Part shown: piece after piece, positions 25,457 through 34,370 of the stretch
Numbering within the stretch: position 1 is the first letter of the stretch
How the letters are laid out: each line of letters opens with the position of its first letter
Source: Chryseobacterium viscerum
GTDB taxonomy: Bacteria; Bacteroidota; Bacteroidia; Flavobacteriales; Weeksellaceae
DNA length: 64,000 nt
Direction: 5' to 3'
Assembly (NCBI RefSeq): GCF_002899945.2
Contig: NZ_PPEG02000003.1
Span: forward strand, 124,001 to 188,000
The notes under the pieces: model-generated
What the model saw: the letters and a program-made list of their open reading frames with translations, nothing else
Databases searched by the model: none
What the model was told of the DNA's origin: nothing
Position numbers and translations under genes: made by a program

Positions 25457-25466
25457 TAGTATTCAA

Positions 25467-25904
25467 TTATTCGGTAGTGTAAATAAATAGCGTTTTCTTA
25501 CCGTTGTGATCTTTTGTTTCTGCTCTTTTCTTGATCTCAGGATAAATCACAGTGCTTGTATCTGTAAATTCATATCCTTCAATAAATACAGGAGTATCTG
25601 CTGCAACATTATATTGTACGTTGATGTCAGATAATGGCATTCTGTCAAATATATTTTCTCCGTTTTTGAATTTGTATTCAGTCACCCCTTTTGTAAAAAC
25701 AGAACTGTATTTTTTTAAACTTTGGGGAAGGCTTGCCGGAGTATTGTATACTTTAGAAACCTGCAATACATTTTTTCTTGCATTGAACAGTTCTACTGTT
25801 CCAATAGCATTGTCAGCAACTGCAAACTTTACAGCGGGATTTTTTTGCTGTGCAAATAAAGTGGCAGAAGATAGTATTAAAAAAGAATAGAGTAATTTTT
25901 TCAT
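25467..25904 (-). CDS. Hypothetical secreted protein
   Basis: The 145 residues have a signal peptide (residues 1-19, ending LFAQQ) and no cysteine in the mature part, which looks beta-rich. I do not recognise a family. It is transcribed alone, with a terminator downstream and an AT-rich promoter region upstream. Confidence 0.7.
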   Translation of the reverse strand: MKKLLYSFLILSSATLFAQQKNPAVKFAVADNAIGTVELFNARKNVLQVSKVYNTPASLPQSLKKYSSVFTKGVTEYKFKNGENIFDRMPLSDINVQYNVAADTPVFIEGYEFTDTSTVIYPEIKKRAETKDHNGKKTLFIYTTE

Positions 25905-26017
25905 AATCAGAATATGTAACTGTTAAAAACGTGATAAATATAGTTATTTTTTATAAAATGTGAATAAAATCTTGAATTGTTTTAAACTTTATTTAGAGAT
26001 AAAAACATTTATACTCA

Positions 26018-28252
26018 TTATAAATCAGTGGTTTCTTCGCTTTTATCTTTTTTATCAACCATATTTTTGATGATGTTTTTCAAACGTTGGAAGGCGAAAG
26101 AACTTATTAATAAGATCATCCCAAGAATGATGAAGGCGCTGATTCTTGAGATATTGTCCATTTGCCATACGTCGTAACCATAAAGCTTTACCACCATAAG
26201 ACCTACTAGGGCAAAACCAATCTTATTGTATTCCTGGATATTCTTCTTTAAACCCATATAAATAAAAATACTGGCAAGAATTGTCCATATGATGGGTAAA
26301 TAAAGAATATTAAAATGTTCACTTACTTTATAGGAATGTTGAATATCATTGGAAATATTTAAAACATAGGAGTGATGAAGCTCGCAGCTTATAGAAATGA
26401 TTAAAGCGAATGAAAGAACCCAATAAGATATTTTGCGTTCGTGAAATTCTGAAAAAGGGATCATCCTAATATAGGCATATATAAAAGGAATCCACTGAAG
26501 AAGGTGCAGCAGATAAAATCCGGGCTGCAGTTTCTTTGATAAAACAGCGGTCACTACAGAAGAGGTTGAAAAAGAGATATTCAGGATCAGTAAAAAAAGA
26601 AACAGGTAAATCAATGCATTTTGAAAACCGTTACTGATTTTTAAATTCTTTCTGAAAAGCAGCAGAACAAAGATGTAGAAGATGCTGAATAACAATCCTA
26701 CATTGATAATGGCTGCCCAAGGCATATCGGAGATATGATAAACGATTTCCAGAAGAAGAGCAATGTAGATAACCCCGTAGCTGATTACAGTAATAAGGTC
26801 TTCCAGAAATTTGCCTGTATTCTCTTCTTGTTCTTTCTGGGTATTTTTTAATATCAATAGATTGATGATTGTTGAAGCAATAGTAACCAGGCTGGTCAAA
26901 AATACCGGATTGAAAACAATACCAAGATTCTTTGTGTCAGAATATTCAGCCCAGGTAATCATCTGCGCAATAATAACTAGCGGGAAAAGAACGTAAAAAC
27001 AGATTTTGAAAATTCGTTGACCTGTTTTTTTCCAGATAAAAAGAAGTAAAGCTGTTTCTACTGCCCACACACTTGTGATGAGGTGGGTTTTGAAATGTAT
27101 TGCAACAGCTGTAGTAATCAAACTTATTGTTATTCCTGCAAATACAGAGTAAGCGGAACCATGATTTTTTCGTCCATATTCCCTGAAGAAAAGAATAGCG
27201 TTGATCACTGCAAAAGTTATCGGGAAGAGGATTGCAGGTTCATATTTTAATTCATTAAATGTATAAACGAGGCCAATAATGCTTGAAAAATTAATCAGAG
27301 CAAGCATAAGAATACTCGAAACGGAAAGCGTATTTTTCCTAAAGTACTCATATAAGGCAAAAACATAGAAGATGATATAGCTAAGAATATAGAAGACAAC
27401 ACTCAAAAGTTCGGGGTGGTAAGCAGTCCAGTACAAAAGATAAAAGGTAGTGAATAAATAAGCTGTCCATCCAATGCTTTTCCAGTGTTGCAGCAATGTT
27501 GCAGCAAGCATTCCTATATTCAGTAAACTGATGTAGATGAAAAGGAAAAGATAGTTGCTGTGTCCGGTACTGATCATCAAAGGAGCTGCGAAGCCGCCTA
27601 TCAATGAAAAAATAATCAATACTTCACTCTTATAATAATAGGACAGAACAATAGATACTGCGGTAATCAGTGCTGTGATGATAAAAGCCGTGTTTTGGGT
27701 AAAAAGATGGTACTCACGGAAAGCAATAGTAGCAGTGAAATATAAAACGGCAATTCCTCCTCCTGTTATAATAGATGCGAATGCTGTATAATTTTTTCTG
27801 AGAAAATGACCGATAAGCACAATGCCTGCTCCCGTACACAATCCAATTCCTGCTCTTGCTGTTTCTCCGATCCAGTTTTTATCAATGGCATACTTTACAA
27901 AATAGCCAATCCCCAGAACAAGGGTAAAAATACCAACAATGGTAAGGATATTTTGTTTTAAAAAATCAAAAACAGGAGTCAGCCAGTCTTTTTGAACGGG
28001 TGGTGGTATTTCTTGATGTTCTTCACTATGCTTTACCTCTTCACGATAGACCTGCTGAGTTTGTACTTGCTGTGGAATAATAGTTTCTTCCGTTGAAGTT
28101 TTTTTATGAATCACTTCAGACTGAGCCGGAGCCTTATTGATTTTATAAGTAAGGTCTGAGATTTCCTTTTCAAGTTTTCTGATTTTGGTATTCAGGTTAT
28201 TGAAAATGATGAAAATTATAACGATTAGGATGACAGCAACAAATTCATTCAT
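26018..28252 (-). CDS. DUF2339 multi-pass membrane protein
   Basis: The 744-residue protein has an N-terminal anchor, a coiled coil (residues 20-50), a low-complexity Gln/Glu/Pro linker (50-90), and then about 20 hydrophobic segments. IVGIFTLVLGIGYFVKYAID near residue 105 and WIGETARAGIG near 130 are characteristic of the DUF2339 family, found in many Bacteroidota and of unknown function. It is a large stand-alone gene. Nothing in the context gives a role. Confidence 0.85.
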   Translation of the reverse strand: MNEFVAVILIVIIFIIFNNLNTKIRKLEKEISDLTYKINKAPAQSEVIHKKTSTEETIIPQQVQTQQVYREEVKHSEEHQEIPPPVQKDWLTPVFDFLKQNILTIVGIFTLVLGIGYFVKYAIDKNWIGETARAGIGLCTGAGIVLIGHFLRKNYTAFASIITGGGIAVLYFTATIAFREYHLFTQNTAFIITALITAVSIVLSYYYKSEVLIIFSLIGGFAAPLMISTGHSNYLFLFIYISLLNIGMLAATLLQHWKSIGWTAYLFTTFYLLYWTAYHPELLSVVFYILSYIIFYVFALYEYFRKNTLSVSSILMLALINFSSIIGLVYTFNELKYEPAILFPITFAVINAILFFREYGRKNHGSAYSVFAGITISLITTAVAIHFKTHLITSVWAVETALLLFIWKKTGQRIFKICFYVLFPLVIIAQMITWAEYSDTKNLGIVFNPVFLTSLVTIASTIINLLILKNTQKEQEENTGKFLEDLITVISYGVIYIALLLEIVYHISDMPWAAIINVGLLFSIFYIFVLLLFRKNLKISNGFQNALIYLFLFLLILNISFSTSSVVTAVLSKKLQPGFYLLHLLQWIPFIYAYIRMIPFSEFHERKISYWVLSFALIISISCELHHSYVLNISNDIQHSYKVSEHFNILYLPIIWTILASIFIYMGLKKNIQEYNKIGFALVGLMVVKLYGYDVWQMDNISRISAFIILGMILLISSFAFQRLKNIIKNMVDKKDKSEETTDL

Positions 28253-28300
28253 TTCATAGTTTTTATCAAATATAAAGAAATGTTTGAAAAGCTATTCAAA

Positions 28301-28333
28301 AATTAACCCATCACAATATCGGTGATGGGTTAA
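28301..28333 (-). terminator. Terminator of the C1q-like protein gene
   Basis: TTAACCCATCAC pairs with GTGATGGGTTAA around a seven-base loop; on the minus strand it runs into TTTTTG. Confidence 0.8.
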
Positions 28334-28361
28334 CGGTATAGATAACTAACAATATGTTTTA

Positions 28362-29078
28362 CTAGTTGGATACTTTGTAAATGGAGAAAGATGTAGTACT
28401 TGTTGATAATAGTGATAAGCTAATACCCGGATCAATAAATCCAAAGTTTACTCTATCACCTGCCTGAAAAGAATAGAGTGCACTAATATAACTGTCCGAG
28501 ATAGTTAAACTAGCCACTAGAAGATTGACACCACTGAAAAGACGGGAGTCTATTAATGTAGTAACTCCGGCTCCGGCACCTCTTGTTCTGGTGATTCCAA
28601 TACCAGTACCGCCACTTAATAAAGAAGCCTGTAGTCCTGTTCCAAAACGGAATGAATAAGATACAGCATATACTCCGTCTGATGGTATTGTATAAGATGA
28701 AGTAGTATCATTAAATAAAGCTGCACTACCTATGGTTCTTTCGGCTGCTAGAAAGTTAACAGGTTTGAAATCTCCCAATACACCTACAGAAAGAAGGCTG
28801 ATACCTGTAGTTTTTTTTGCAAAATATACGGTATTGTTAGTTCCTGAAGCGGCTATTAATATTGCCGGGTCCACTGAGAAAACCTGAGTGGTTCCCTGGT
28901 TAACTGCTAAAACCTGATATCCGGGTAGTGCTGTGGCTGCTGGGATGTCTCGAACTTTTAATGTTCCATTAACATCTAGTGTAGCGGCTGGAGTGCTTGT
29001 GTTGATACCAACCTGTGAAAATAAAGGTACGGTTGCACATGCCAACATTAAGCTGTAAAGTTTCGTTTTCATGATCAA
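28362..29078 (-). CDS. Secreted protein with C1q/TNF-like C-terminal domain
   Basis: The 238 residues start with a signal peptide (about 1-21, ending LFS|Q). The mature N-terminus, VGINTSTPAATLDVNGTLKV, is a phage-fibre-like motif common in secreted flavobacterial proteins. The C-terminal 130 residues, with YTIPSDGVYAVSYSFRF and a closing FSIYKV, resemble the C1q jelly roll. A surface or adhesive role is plausible but not shown. A start two codons later is equally possible. Confidence 0.7.
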   Translation of the reverse strand: MIMKTKLYSLMLACATVPLFSQVGINTSTPAATLDVNGTLKVRDIPAATALPGYQVLAVNQGTTQVFSVDPAILIAASGTNNTVYFAKKTTGISLLSVGVLGDFKPVNFLAAERTIGSAALFNDTTSSYTIPSDGVYAVSYSFRFGTGLQASLLSGGTGIGITRTRGAGAGVTTLIDSRLFSGVNLLVASLTISDSYISALYSFQAGDRVNFGFIDPGISLSLLSTSTTSFSIYKVSN

Positions 29079-29383
29079 GATTTTTAATTAGTTGCTGGAC
29101 AAATATACAATAAAATTATACTCTGTATTGTGAATATTTTATTTTTAATATTAATATGTTGTAATATATTTAAACATATGTTTGTATTTTGAGTGATTTT
29201 ACCTCATAATGTAATTACGAGTTATTATAATTGTTTTTTAATTAATCGTCTGTTTATAAGGGTTTTAATAAAAAATAATTCTCCCATAATGGTGGGTTAT
29301 TTTTTTCTTAGAATAAGCTAAACAGGCAGAATATTTGCAATGAAAGAATTGTTTTTTTTTCTATGTATTAGCTGGGTTTATAA
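29079..29383. other. AT-rich gap upstream of the C1q-like gene
   Basis: No gene is seen. One imperfect hairpin, AATAA-CCCA with TGGG-TTATT (29274-29305) followed by T residues, may be a plus-strand terminator. The rest is A/T-rich promoter-type sequence for the minus-strand gene. Confidence 0.45.
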
Positions 29384-29415
29384 TAAAAAAACACTGCCTT
29401 GGAGGCAGTGTTTTA
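29384..29415 (-). terminator. Terminator of pheA
   Basis: AAAACACTGCC pairs with GGCAGTGTTTT; on the minus strand a run of T follows. It lies 22 bases after the pheA stop. Confidence 0.85.
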
Positions 29416-29436
29416 GTAGAGGTATTGCTTTTTTTT

Positions 29437-30285
29437 TTAGCTTTCTAAGAGGAATTCTTTGTAGTTTCCGAGAAAATCAACATTTGCATGGATAGATTCT
29501 AGCTCTTTAAGGGCGTTGCCATGTAGAACTTCTTTCCAGGGGCCTTCGACATTAATAAAAAAGAAATAATTGCCCAGTCCTGTTTTCAAGGTTCTGGATT
29601 CAATTTTGCTGAGGTTCATCTTTCTCCATGCAAAAACAGATAAAACCTGATGAAGCCCACCGGGATGATCTTCCGGAAGAGTGATCAGCATTCCTGATTT
29701 TTCACCTAAAGTTTCCAGATGATCATTTTGATACATGTTCTGCTGCTTAGAGATGATAATAAACCGGGTGTGGTTTTGTTCAAAATCCTGAATATTACGG
29801 TTGATAATTTTCAGTCCATATAAATTGGCTGCAAATTGGTTGGCTACTGCTGCAATAGCAGTGTCCTTGTTCTCTGAAACAAATTTTGCAGCGGCGGCTG
29901 TAGAGGAAAAGTCCTGTTTTGGAATCTCCTTATAATGAGTATCCAGAAAATGGAAGCTTTGTGCAAGAGCTTGTGGATGTGAATATATTCTTTCAATATT
30001 CTCAATAGAATTTTCCGGATGAATCATAAGGTGATGCGCAATAGGCATTACCGCTTCTGCTTCAATCTTAATAGACGGAGTCTTATATAAATAGTCCAGC
30101 GTCATCGAAACGGTTCCTTCAATAGAGTTTTCCAAAGGGACAACCGCCTTTACTGCTTCTCCGTTTTCAACAGCATTAAAACAATCCAGAATACTGGCTT
30201 GTGGTAATAGCTCGTTATCAGGAAAAAGCTGCGCTGCGGCAAGCTGGGTAAAACTGGCGTGAGGTCCCAAAAATGCAATCTTCAT
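29437..30285 (-). CDS. pheA: Prephenate dehydratase
   Basis: The 282-residue monofunctional enzyme converts prephenate to phenylpyruvate in phenylalanine synthesis. It has the GPHASFTQLAA N-terminus, the VPLENSIEGTV substrate loop near residue 49, the catalytic SSTAAAA-type segment (FSSTAAAAKFV near 125) and a C-terminal ACT domain (residues 195-275; HPGGLHQVLSVFAW) for feedback by phenylalanine. It lacks chorismate mutase. No other aromatic gene is adjacent. Confidence 0.94.
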   Translation of the reverse strand: MKIAFLGPHASFTQLAAAQLFPDNELLPQASILDCFNAVENGEAVKAVVPLENSIEGTVSMTLDYLYKTPSIKIEAEAVMPIAHHLMIHPENSIENIERIYSHPQALAQSFHFLDTHYKEIPKQDFSSTAAAAKFVSENKDTAIAAVANQFAANLYGLKIINRNIQDFEQNHTRFIIISKQQNMYQNDHLETLGEKSGMLITLPEDHPGGLHQVLSVFAWRKMNLSKIESRTLKTGLGNYFFFINVEGPWKEVLHGNALKELESIHANVDFLGNYKEFLLES

Positions 30286-30349
30286 AATATTAATATATAT
30301 AGGGATGATTAAAATAAAGCTACAAAGGTGCGAATTAATTCATAAATGG

Positions 30350-30589
30350 AACTTAATGTTCAGGGTTTTGGGTTTAATGTTTAGAGTTTCGGGTTACGAG
30401 TTACGGGATTGTTGTTGCGAGTTACTACTATCTAGTTTCTTTTTTGCCGCTGGTCTCATTAGATTGTCATTATCTTGAATCTTGGCTCTTGAATCTAGAA
30501 TCTTAAATCTTGAATCTAGAATCTCATCTCTCCATTAATATTAGACTGAGTACTTTCCCTGCAACCTGCAACCTAACATCTGCCACCTA
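30350..30589 (-). repeat. Skewed intergenic repeat element, copy A of an inverted pair
   Basis: Read on the minus strand from the TAG stop of the thioesterase gene, it starts TAGGTGGCAG, passes a TTGCAGG array, then a core (ACTCAGTCTAATATTAATGG, later ATAATGACAATCTAAT and GAAACTAGATA), and ends in a pyrimidine-rich tail (CCCGTAACTCGTAACCCG, AACATTAAA). The core and tail nearly match 47587-47809 on the opposite strand. The whole gap before pheA is otherwise empty. Confidence 0.85.
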
Positions 30590-30997
30590 CACCTTCCAAT
30601 TCTTCTCAATCAGTTCCATCAAAAAATCCGGACACTTGATGACCTTATTCGTTTTTGCATCCAGAAAGAATAGAGTAGTGGAAGCTTCTGTTATTTTAAT
30701 ATGCTCTTCATTGTAAATTTCATATTCAAAATCAATCCTCACTCCCGGAATTTTTTTGACATAAGTATGAATTTCTAATTTTTGATCATACAAAGCGGGT
30801 CGGATATATTTAATTTTATATTCCGAAACCGGAAGCCAAATTCCTTGGTTTTCAATTTCATCGTATGAAATTCCTATGCTTCTGAAGAGCTCAACTCTTC
30901 CCACTTCGAGATACTCTGCGTAGTTGCCATAGTATACATATTTCATCGGATCTGTCTCTGCGTAACGTACTCGTATTGAGTGTGTTGTGTGTATCAT
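30587..30997 (-). CDS. Acyl-CoA thioesterase, YbgC/4HBT family
   Basis: The 136-residue hotdog protein has RVRYAETDPMKYVYYGNYAEYLEVGR near its N-terminus, which includes the catalytic aspartate segment of 4-hydroxybenzoyl-CoA-type thioesterases. An ATG seven codons upstream (31018) lies only two bases from the TAtaTTTG box at 31020-31027 and would precede the expected transcription start, so the ATG at 30997 is chosen. The TAG stop is the first triplet of a repeat element. Confidence 0.85.
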   Translation of the reverse strand: MIHTTHSIRVRYAETDPMKYVYYGNYAEYLEVGRVELFRSIGISYDEIENQGIWLPVSEYKIKYIRPALYDQKLEIHTYVKKIPGVRIDFEYEIYNEEHIKITEASTTLFFLDAKTNKVIKCPDFLMELIEKNWKV

Positions 30998-31019
30998 TTT
31001 AGGTGCTAAATTATACATA

Positions 31020-31027
31020 CAAATATA
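31020..31027 (-). promoter_or_regulatory. -7 box of the YbgC-type gene
   Basis: The minus strand reads TATATTTG. RNA should begin near 31014, between the two candidate start codons, favouring the downstream one. Confidence 0.5.
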
Positions 31028-31132
31028 TTTTTAAATAATCAATAGCTGCAATATTTTTTTTTGAAAAGAAAAAATTGGACCTTTGTCTTCCTTCTAAACA
31101 CAGTACAAACAAAGAATAATCGGGGCATAAAA

Positions 31133-32587
31133 ATGGATGACAATTTAATGATGATATGGCAGAAATGCCTTCAGTTTATGCGTGATAACCTGAACGCAGC
31201 TGAAGACAATTCTGACCTGAAAAAACTTGAAAAATCTTTCGATATGTTATTTGATAAGATTCAGCCGCTTTCATTAGTAGCTAACAATCTTACACTTATC
31301 GTACCGAGTGATTTTTACAAGGAATATATTGAGGACAATTACTTATCCTTGCTTTCTGCTGCCCTGAAGAAAAATATAGGAAAAGGAGTGAAATTATGGT
31401 ATTCTGTGATGGAAAACAGACCAAAAGGTGAAGAAAAGCCAGTTACCATGAACATCAAGGGACAAAGTGTTCCCACTCCAAAAACTCAGGAAACAATGCC
31501 ACAAGGTTTCTCTGCAAATATTGTAAATCCTTTTGTGGTTCCTGGAATAAGAAAAGTAAATATAGATTCTAATCTGAAACCTGACTATTCATTTGATAGT
31601 TATGTAGAAGGAGAAAGCAATAAATTCGCAGCTACTGTAGCCAGATCCATTGCAAAAAGACCCGGTGCAACAGCTTTCAATCCGTTATTCTTATATGGAG
31701 GGTACGGAGTTGGAAAAACTCACTTAGGACAGGCTGTAGGTCTTGAAGTAAAAAATCAGTTTCCAGACAAAGTAGTTCTTTATCTGTCTTCTGAAAAGTT
31801 TATCCAGCAGTTTATCTCTGCTGCCAAAGCACACAAGCAGACTGAGTTTGCTAACTTCTACCAAATGGTAGATGTACTGATCATTGATGATATTCAGTTC
31901 TTATCAGGAAAATCAGCAACACAAGATAGCTTCTTCCATATTTTTGATCACCTGCATCAGAACGGAAAGCAGATTATTCTTACTTCTGATAAAGCGCCTG
32001 CAGATATTATGGATATTCAGGACAGAATTGTTTCCCGTTTCAAATGGGGGCTTTCTGCAGAAATTAAATCTCCGGATCTATCTACAAGAAGACAAATCAT
32101 CGAAGATAAACTAAGCAGAGACGGAATCGTTCTTCCAGGAGATATGCTGGACTTCCTTGCTGTTGAAACAAAAACCAATGTAAGAGAACTGATCGGGGTC
32201 ATCAACTCCGTGATCGCTTACTCTACTGTATATAAGAGAGACCTGAGTCTTGAATTGTTGAAGGAGACCATCAACAGAATTGCTGCCAACCAGAAAAAAA
32301 TCATCAATATTCCTTACATTCAGGAAGTGGTGTGTGATTATTTTGGAATCAAAAAAGAACAATTACTTTCAAAAACAAGAAAAAGAGAAATTGCATTACC
32401 AAGACAGCTTGCCATGTACTTCTCTAAAGAATTAACCAATTCTACATTTAGTAAAATCGGTGAGGAAATGGGAGGTAAAGACCACTCGACAGTAATGTAT
32501 GCTTGTGATACCATCAAAGACGTATCGAAAATTGATAAAGAAATCAAGAAGTACGTAAAAGACCTTACAGAAAGAATCAAACAATAA
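31133..32587 (+). CDS. dnaA: Chromosomal replication initiator DnaA
   Basis: The 484-residue initiator opens the origin. Domain I starts at MDDNLMMIWQKCLQFM; the AAA+ domain has Walker A YGGYGVGKTHLGQA near residue 190 and Walker B VLIIDDIQFLSGK near 253; the DNA-binding domain IV has GGKDHSTVMYACDTI near 455. An upstream TTG at 31061 would add 24 unlike residues and is rejected. No cluster of DnaA boxes is evident within a few hundred bases, so the origin is not shown here. Confidence 0.96.
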   Translation: MDDNLMMIWQKCLQFMRDNLNAAEDNSDLKKLEKSFDMLFDKIQPLSLVANNLTLIVPSDFYKEYIEDNYLSLLSAALKKNIGKGVKLWYSVMENRPKGEEKPVTMNIKGQSVPTPKTQETMPQGFSANIVNPFVVPGIRKVNIDSNLKPDYSFDSYVEGESNKFAATVARSIAKRPGATAFNPLFLYGGYGVGKTHLGQAVGLEVKNQFPDKVVLYLSSEKFIQQFISAAKAHKQTEFANFYQMVDVLIIDDIQFLSGKSATQDSFFHIFDHLHQNGKQIILTSDKAPADIMDIQDRIVSRFKWGLSAEIKSPDLSTRRQIIEDKLSRDGIVLPGDMLDFLAVETKTNVRELIGVINSVIAYSTVYKRDLSLELLKETINRIAANQKKIINIPYIQEVVCDYFGIKKEQLLSKTRKREIALPRQLAMYFSKELTNSTFSKIGEEMGGKDHSTVMYACDTIKDVSKIDKEIKKYVKDLTERIKQ

Positions 32588-32607
32588 ACAGTGTTGAACT
32601 GAAATAA

Positions 32608-32647
32608 ATTAAAATGAAGGATAGTTTTATTCTTCATTTTTTATTTA
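32608..32647 (+). terminator. Terminator after dnaA
   Basis: AAAATGAAG pairs with CTTCATTTT, followed by TTTATTT. Confidence 0.65.
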
Positions 32648-32653
32648 GTTTTG
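32646..32653 (+). promoter_or_regulatory. -7 box of the phosphatase gene
   Basis: TAGTTTTG fits TAnnTTTG, placed about 34 bases before the ATG at 32687. It sits directly on the tail of the dnaA terminator. Confidence 0.45.
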
Positions 32654-32686
32654 TCGTCACAAAGACTCTTTTTAAATAATTAGCAT

Positions 32687-33151
32687 ATGAAAATATTAAT
32701 GGTTTGTCTTGGGAATATATGCAGAAGTCCTTTGGCAGAAGGTATTATGAAAACTAAGGTACCGGAAAATTTTGTAGTAGACTCGGCCGGAACCATTTCA
32801 TTGCATGAAGGAGAACATCCCGACAAAAGAGCTGTTAAAGCTGCTGCAAACCATCATATTGATATTTCAAAACAAAGGTCAAGGCCTATTACCAAAGCTG
32901 ATTTTAAAACCTTTGATAGGATTTATTGTATGGATGCTTCGGTATATCGTGAAGTTGCTTCCAGAGCAGAAAATAAAGAAGAACAACTGAAGGTTTCTTT
33001 ATTTTTAGAGGCTGCCGGTGAATATGATAATACAGAAGTGCCGGACCCATACTGGGGTGATATGAAAGACTTTGAACATGTTTTTCAGTTATTGGATGAA
33101 GGGTGTGAAAAAATTGCCGCCCACCTGATTCAACCCACTCATAATTTATAA
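32687..33151 (+). CDS. Low-molecular-weight protein-tyrosine phosphatase
   Basis: The 154-residue enzyme has the CLGNICRSP phosphate loop at residues 7-15 and the general-acid VPDPYWGD near 122. It removes phosphate from tyrosine, with unknown partner here; related enzymes act on tyrosine kinases of capsule synthesis. The last four codons (THNL and stop) lie inside an A/T-rich ATAATT repeat. The RsmI-like gene follows after 31 bases and is probably co-transcribed. Confidence 0.92.
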   Translation: MKILMVCLGNICRSPLAEGIMKTKVPENFVVDSAGTISLHEGEHPDKRAVKAAANHHIDISKQRSRPITKADFKTFDRIYCMDASVYREVASRAENKEEQLKVSLFLEAAGEYDNTEVPDPYWGDMKDFEHVFQLLDEGCEKIAAHLIQPTHNL

Positions 33152-33175
33152 TTCATAATCTATAATTTTTAATTA
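33138..33175 (+). repeat. ATAATT short tandem repeat overlapping a gene end
   Basis: CATAATTTATAATTCATAAT followed by CTATAATTTTTAATT forms degenerate 9-10 base units. The first unit encodes the last residues and the TAA stop of the phosphatase gene. Confidence 0.6.
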
Positions 33176-33182
33176 ATCCCCT

Positions 33183-33881
33183 ATGCTTTTTTTACTCCCT
33201 GCTTATTTATCAGAAAACACTTCTATTGATCACTTTTCACCTATTTTGAAGGATTATATCATGCAAACGGATTATTTCTTCGTAGAAAATGAAAAGACAG
33301 CGAGAAAGGTTGTGAAATTTTTTGCTCCGGAAAAGAAACAGTCAGATCTGAAGCTTTTCTTATTGGATAAATACACGGAAAATGCTGATATCAAAGAAGC
33401 TCAGGAACTGATGCTGAAAGGGCAGGACTTCGGATTATTATCTGAGGCTGGGCTGCCTTGTATTGCAGACCCGGGAAATCTTATTGTAAAATGGTGTCAT
33501 GAGAAAAACATCAGAGTGATTCCGATTTCAGGGCCGTCATCTATTATTCTTGCGTTGATCTCCAGTGGATTCAATGGGCAGGAATTTACCTTCAATGGTT
33601 ATCTTCCGATTGAGAAAGGAGAGAAAAAGAAACAGATCATGAATCTCGAAAGTCTTGTTCAGAAAACAGGCTATTCGCAGATTTTCATGGAAACACCGTA
33701 TAGAAACAACCCGCTTTTTGAAGATTTGTGCAAGTTTTTATCACCGAATACAAAGCTGTGTATCGCTGCTAATATCAACGATCCTGAACATGAATTCATT
33801 AAGACAAAATCAATAAAAGACTGGCAGAAACAAAAGCCGGAACTTCATAAAATTCCTGCCGTATTTGTGCTGGGGAAATAG
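33183..33881 (+). CDS. Tetrapyrrole-methylase-fold SAM methyltransferase, RsmI-like
   Basis: The 232-residue protein carries the GLLSEAGLPCIADPGNLIV segment near residue 84 and VIPISGPSSIILALISSG near 119, both typical of RsmI, which methylates the 2'-hydroxyl of C1402 in 16S rRNA. Compared with RsmI it is about 50 residues shorter at the C-terminus and lacks the LYVVATPIGN N-terminus, so it belongs to the shorter Bacteroidota group whose target is less certain. A strong terminator follows. Confidence 0.82.
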   Translation: MLFLLPAYLSENTSIDHFSPILKDYIMQTDYFFVENEKTARKVVKFFAPEKKQSDLKLFLLDKYTENADIKEAQELMLKGQDFGLLSEAGLPCIADPGNLIVKWCHEKNIRVIPISGPSSIILALISSGFNGQEFTFNGYLPIEKGEKKKQIMNLESLVQKTGYSQIFMETPYRNNPLFEDLCKFLSPNTKLCIAANINDPEHEFIKTKSIKDWQKQKPELHKIPAVFVLGK

Positions 33882-33929
33882 ATAAAACTCCTTATAGTTC
33901 ATAAATTAATAGGAATCTTTTAGAATTAC

Positions 33930-33976
33930 AAGCTGGGAATTGGTCATCGGATCAATCTCCTAGCTTTTTTTTATTT
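33930..33976 (+). terminator. Terminator after the RsmI-like gene
   Basis: AGCTGGGAATTG pairs with CAATCTCCTAGCT with a single bulge, followed by a run of eight T residues. Confidence 0.8.
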
Positions 33977-34370
33977 ATAAGAGTTTTTATTAATTCCTTA
34001 GAAATCATGGAACTAACATTGTTTTCCAGTTTCAATTTCTCTCTTAAGTTTTTTATTCTTGATTCAAACTCAATTTATTTCAATAATATGTGATTAATTT
34101 ACTTGATTTTTCATATTTTTATGTTTTAAAATATTGTGATTATATGTTAATAATAATATGTTATGAATTGCTATTTTGTGTTTTAACTTGAGATATTAAC
34201 TAATTTGATTTGTTTAATTTGATTTTTATTAAATATTTTATAATGTAAATTGTTTTGATAGATTTAAGCTAATATCCTTTACATTCCTTTAATTATTTAG
34301 AGTATAATGGTTTAAAAATTCATTTTTATACAAAATTGATCCAATAAAATCAACACCAAATATTTAAAAT
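33977..34370. other. Very AT-rich gap upstream of the LPMO gene
   Basis: No gene or convincing RNA is visible in these 394 bases, which are clearly more A/T-rich than the flanks. The region must hold the LPMO promoter, and its length and composition suggest binding by a regulator or nucleoid protein. I could not identify a clear TTTG/TAnnTTTG pair. Confidence 0.45.

Noticed and set aside
30286..30586. Insertion sequence remnant
   Set aside because: No transposase fragment and no target-site duplication could be seen around the element, so it is called a repeat of unknown type.
31019..31132. Possible replication origin next to dnaA
   Set aside because: I found no cluster of DnaA boxes upstream or downstream of dnaA, and the neighbours (thioesterase, phosphatase) are not typical origin genes. 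GC-skew over the whole chromosome would be needed.
31061..31132. TTG-initiated extension of DnaA
   Set aside because: The 24 extra residues are unlike DnaA domain I, which begins at MDDNLMMIWQKC.
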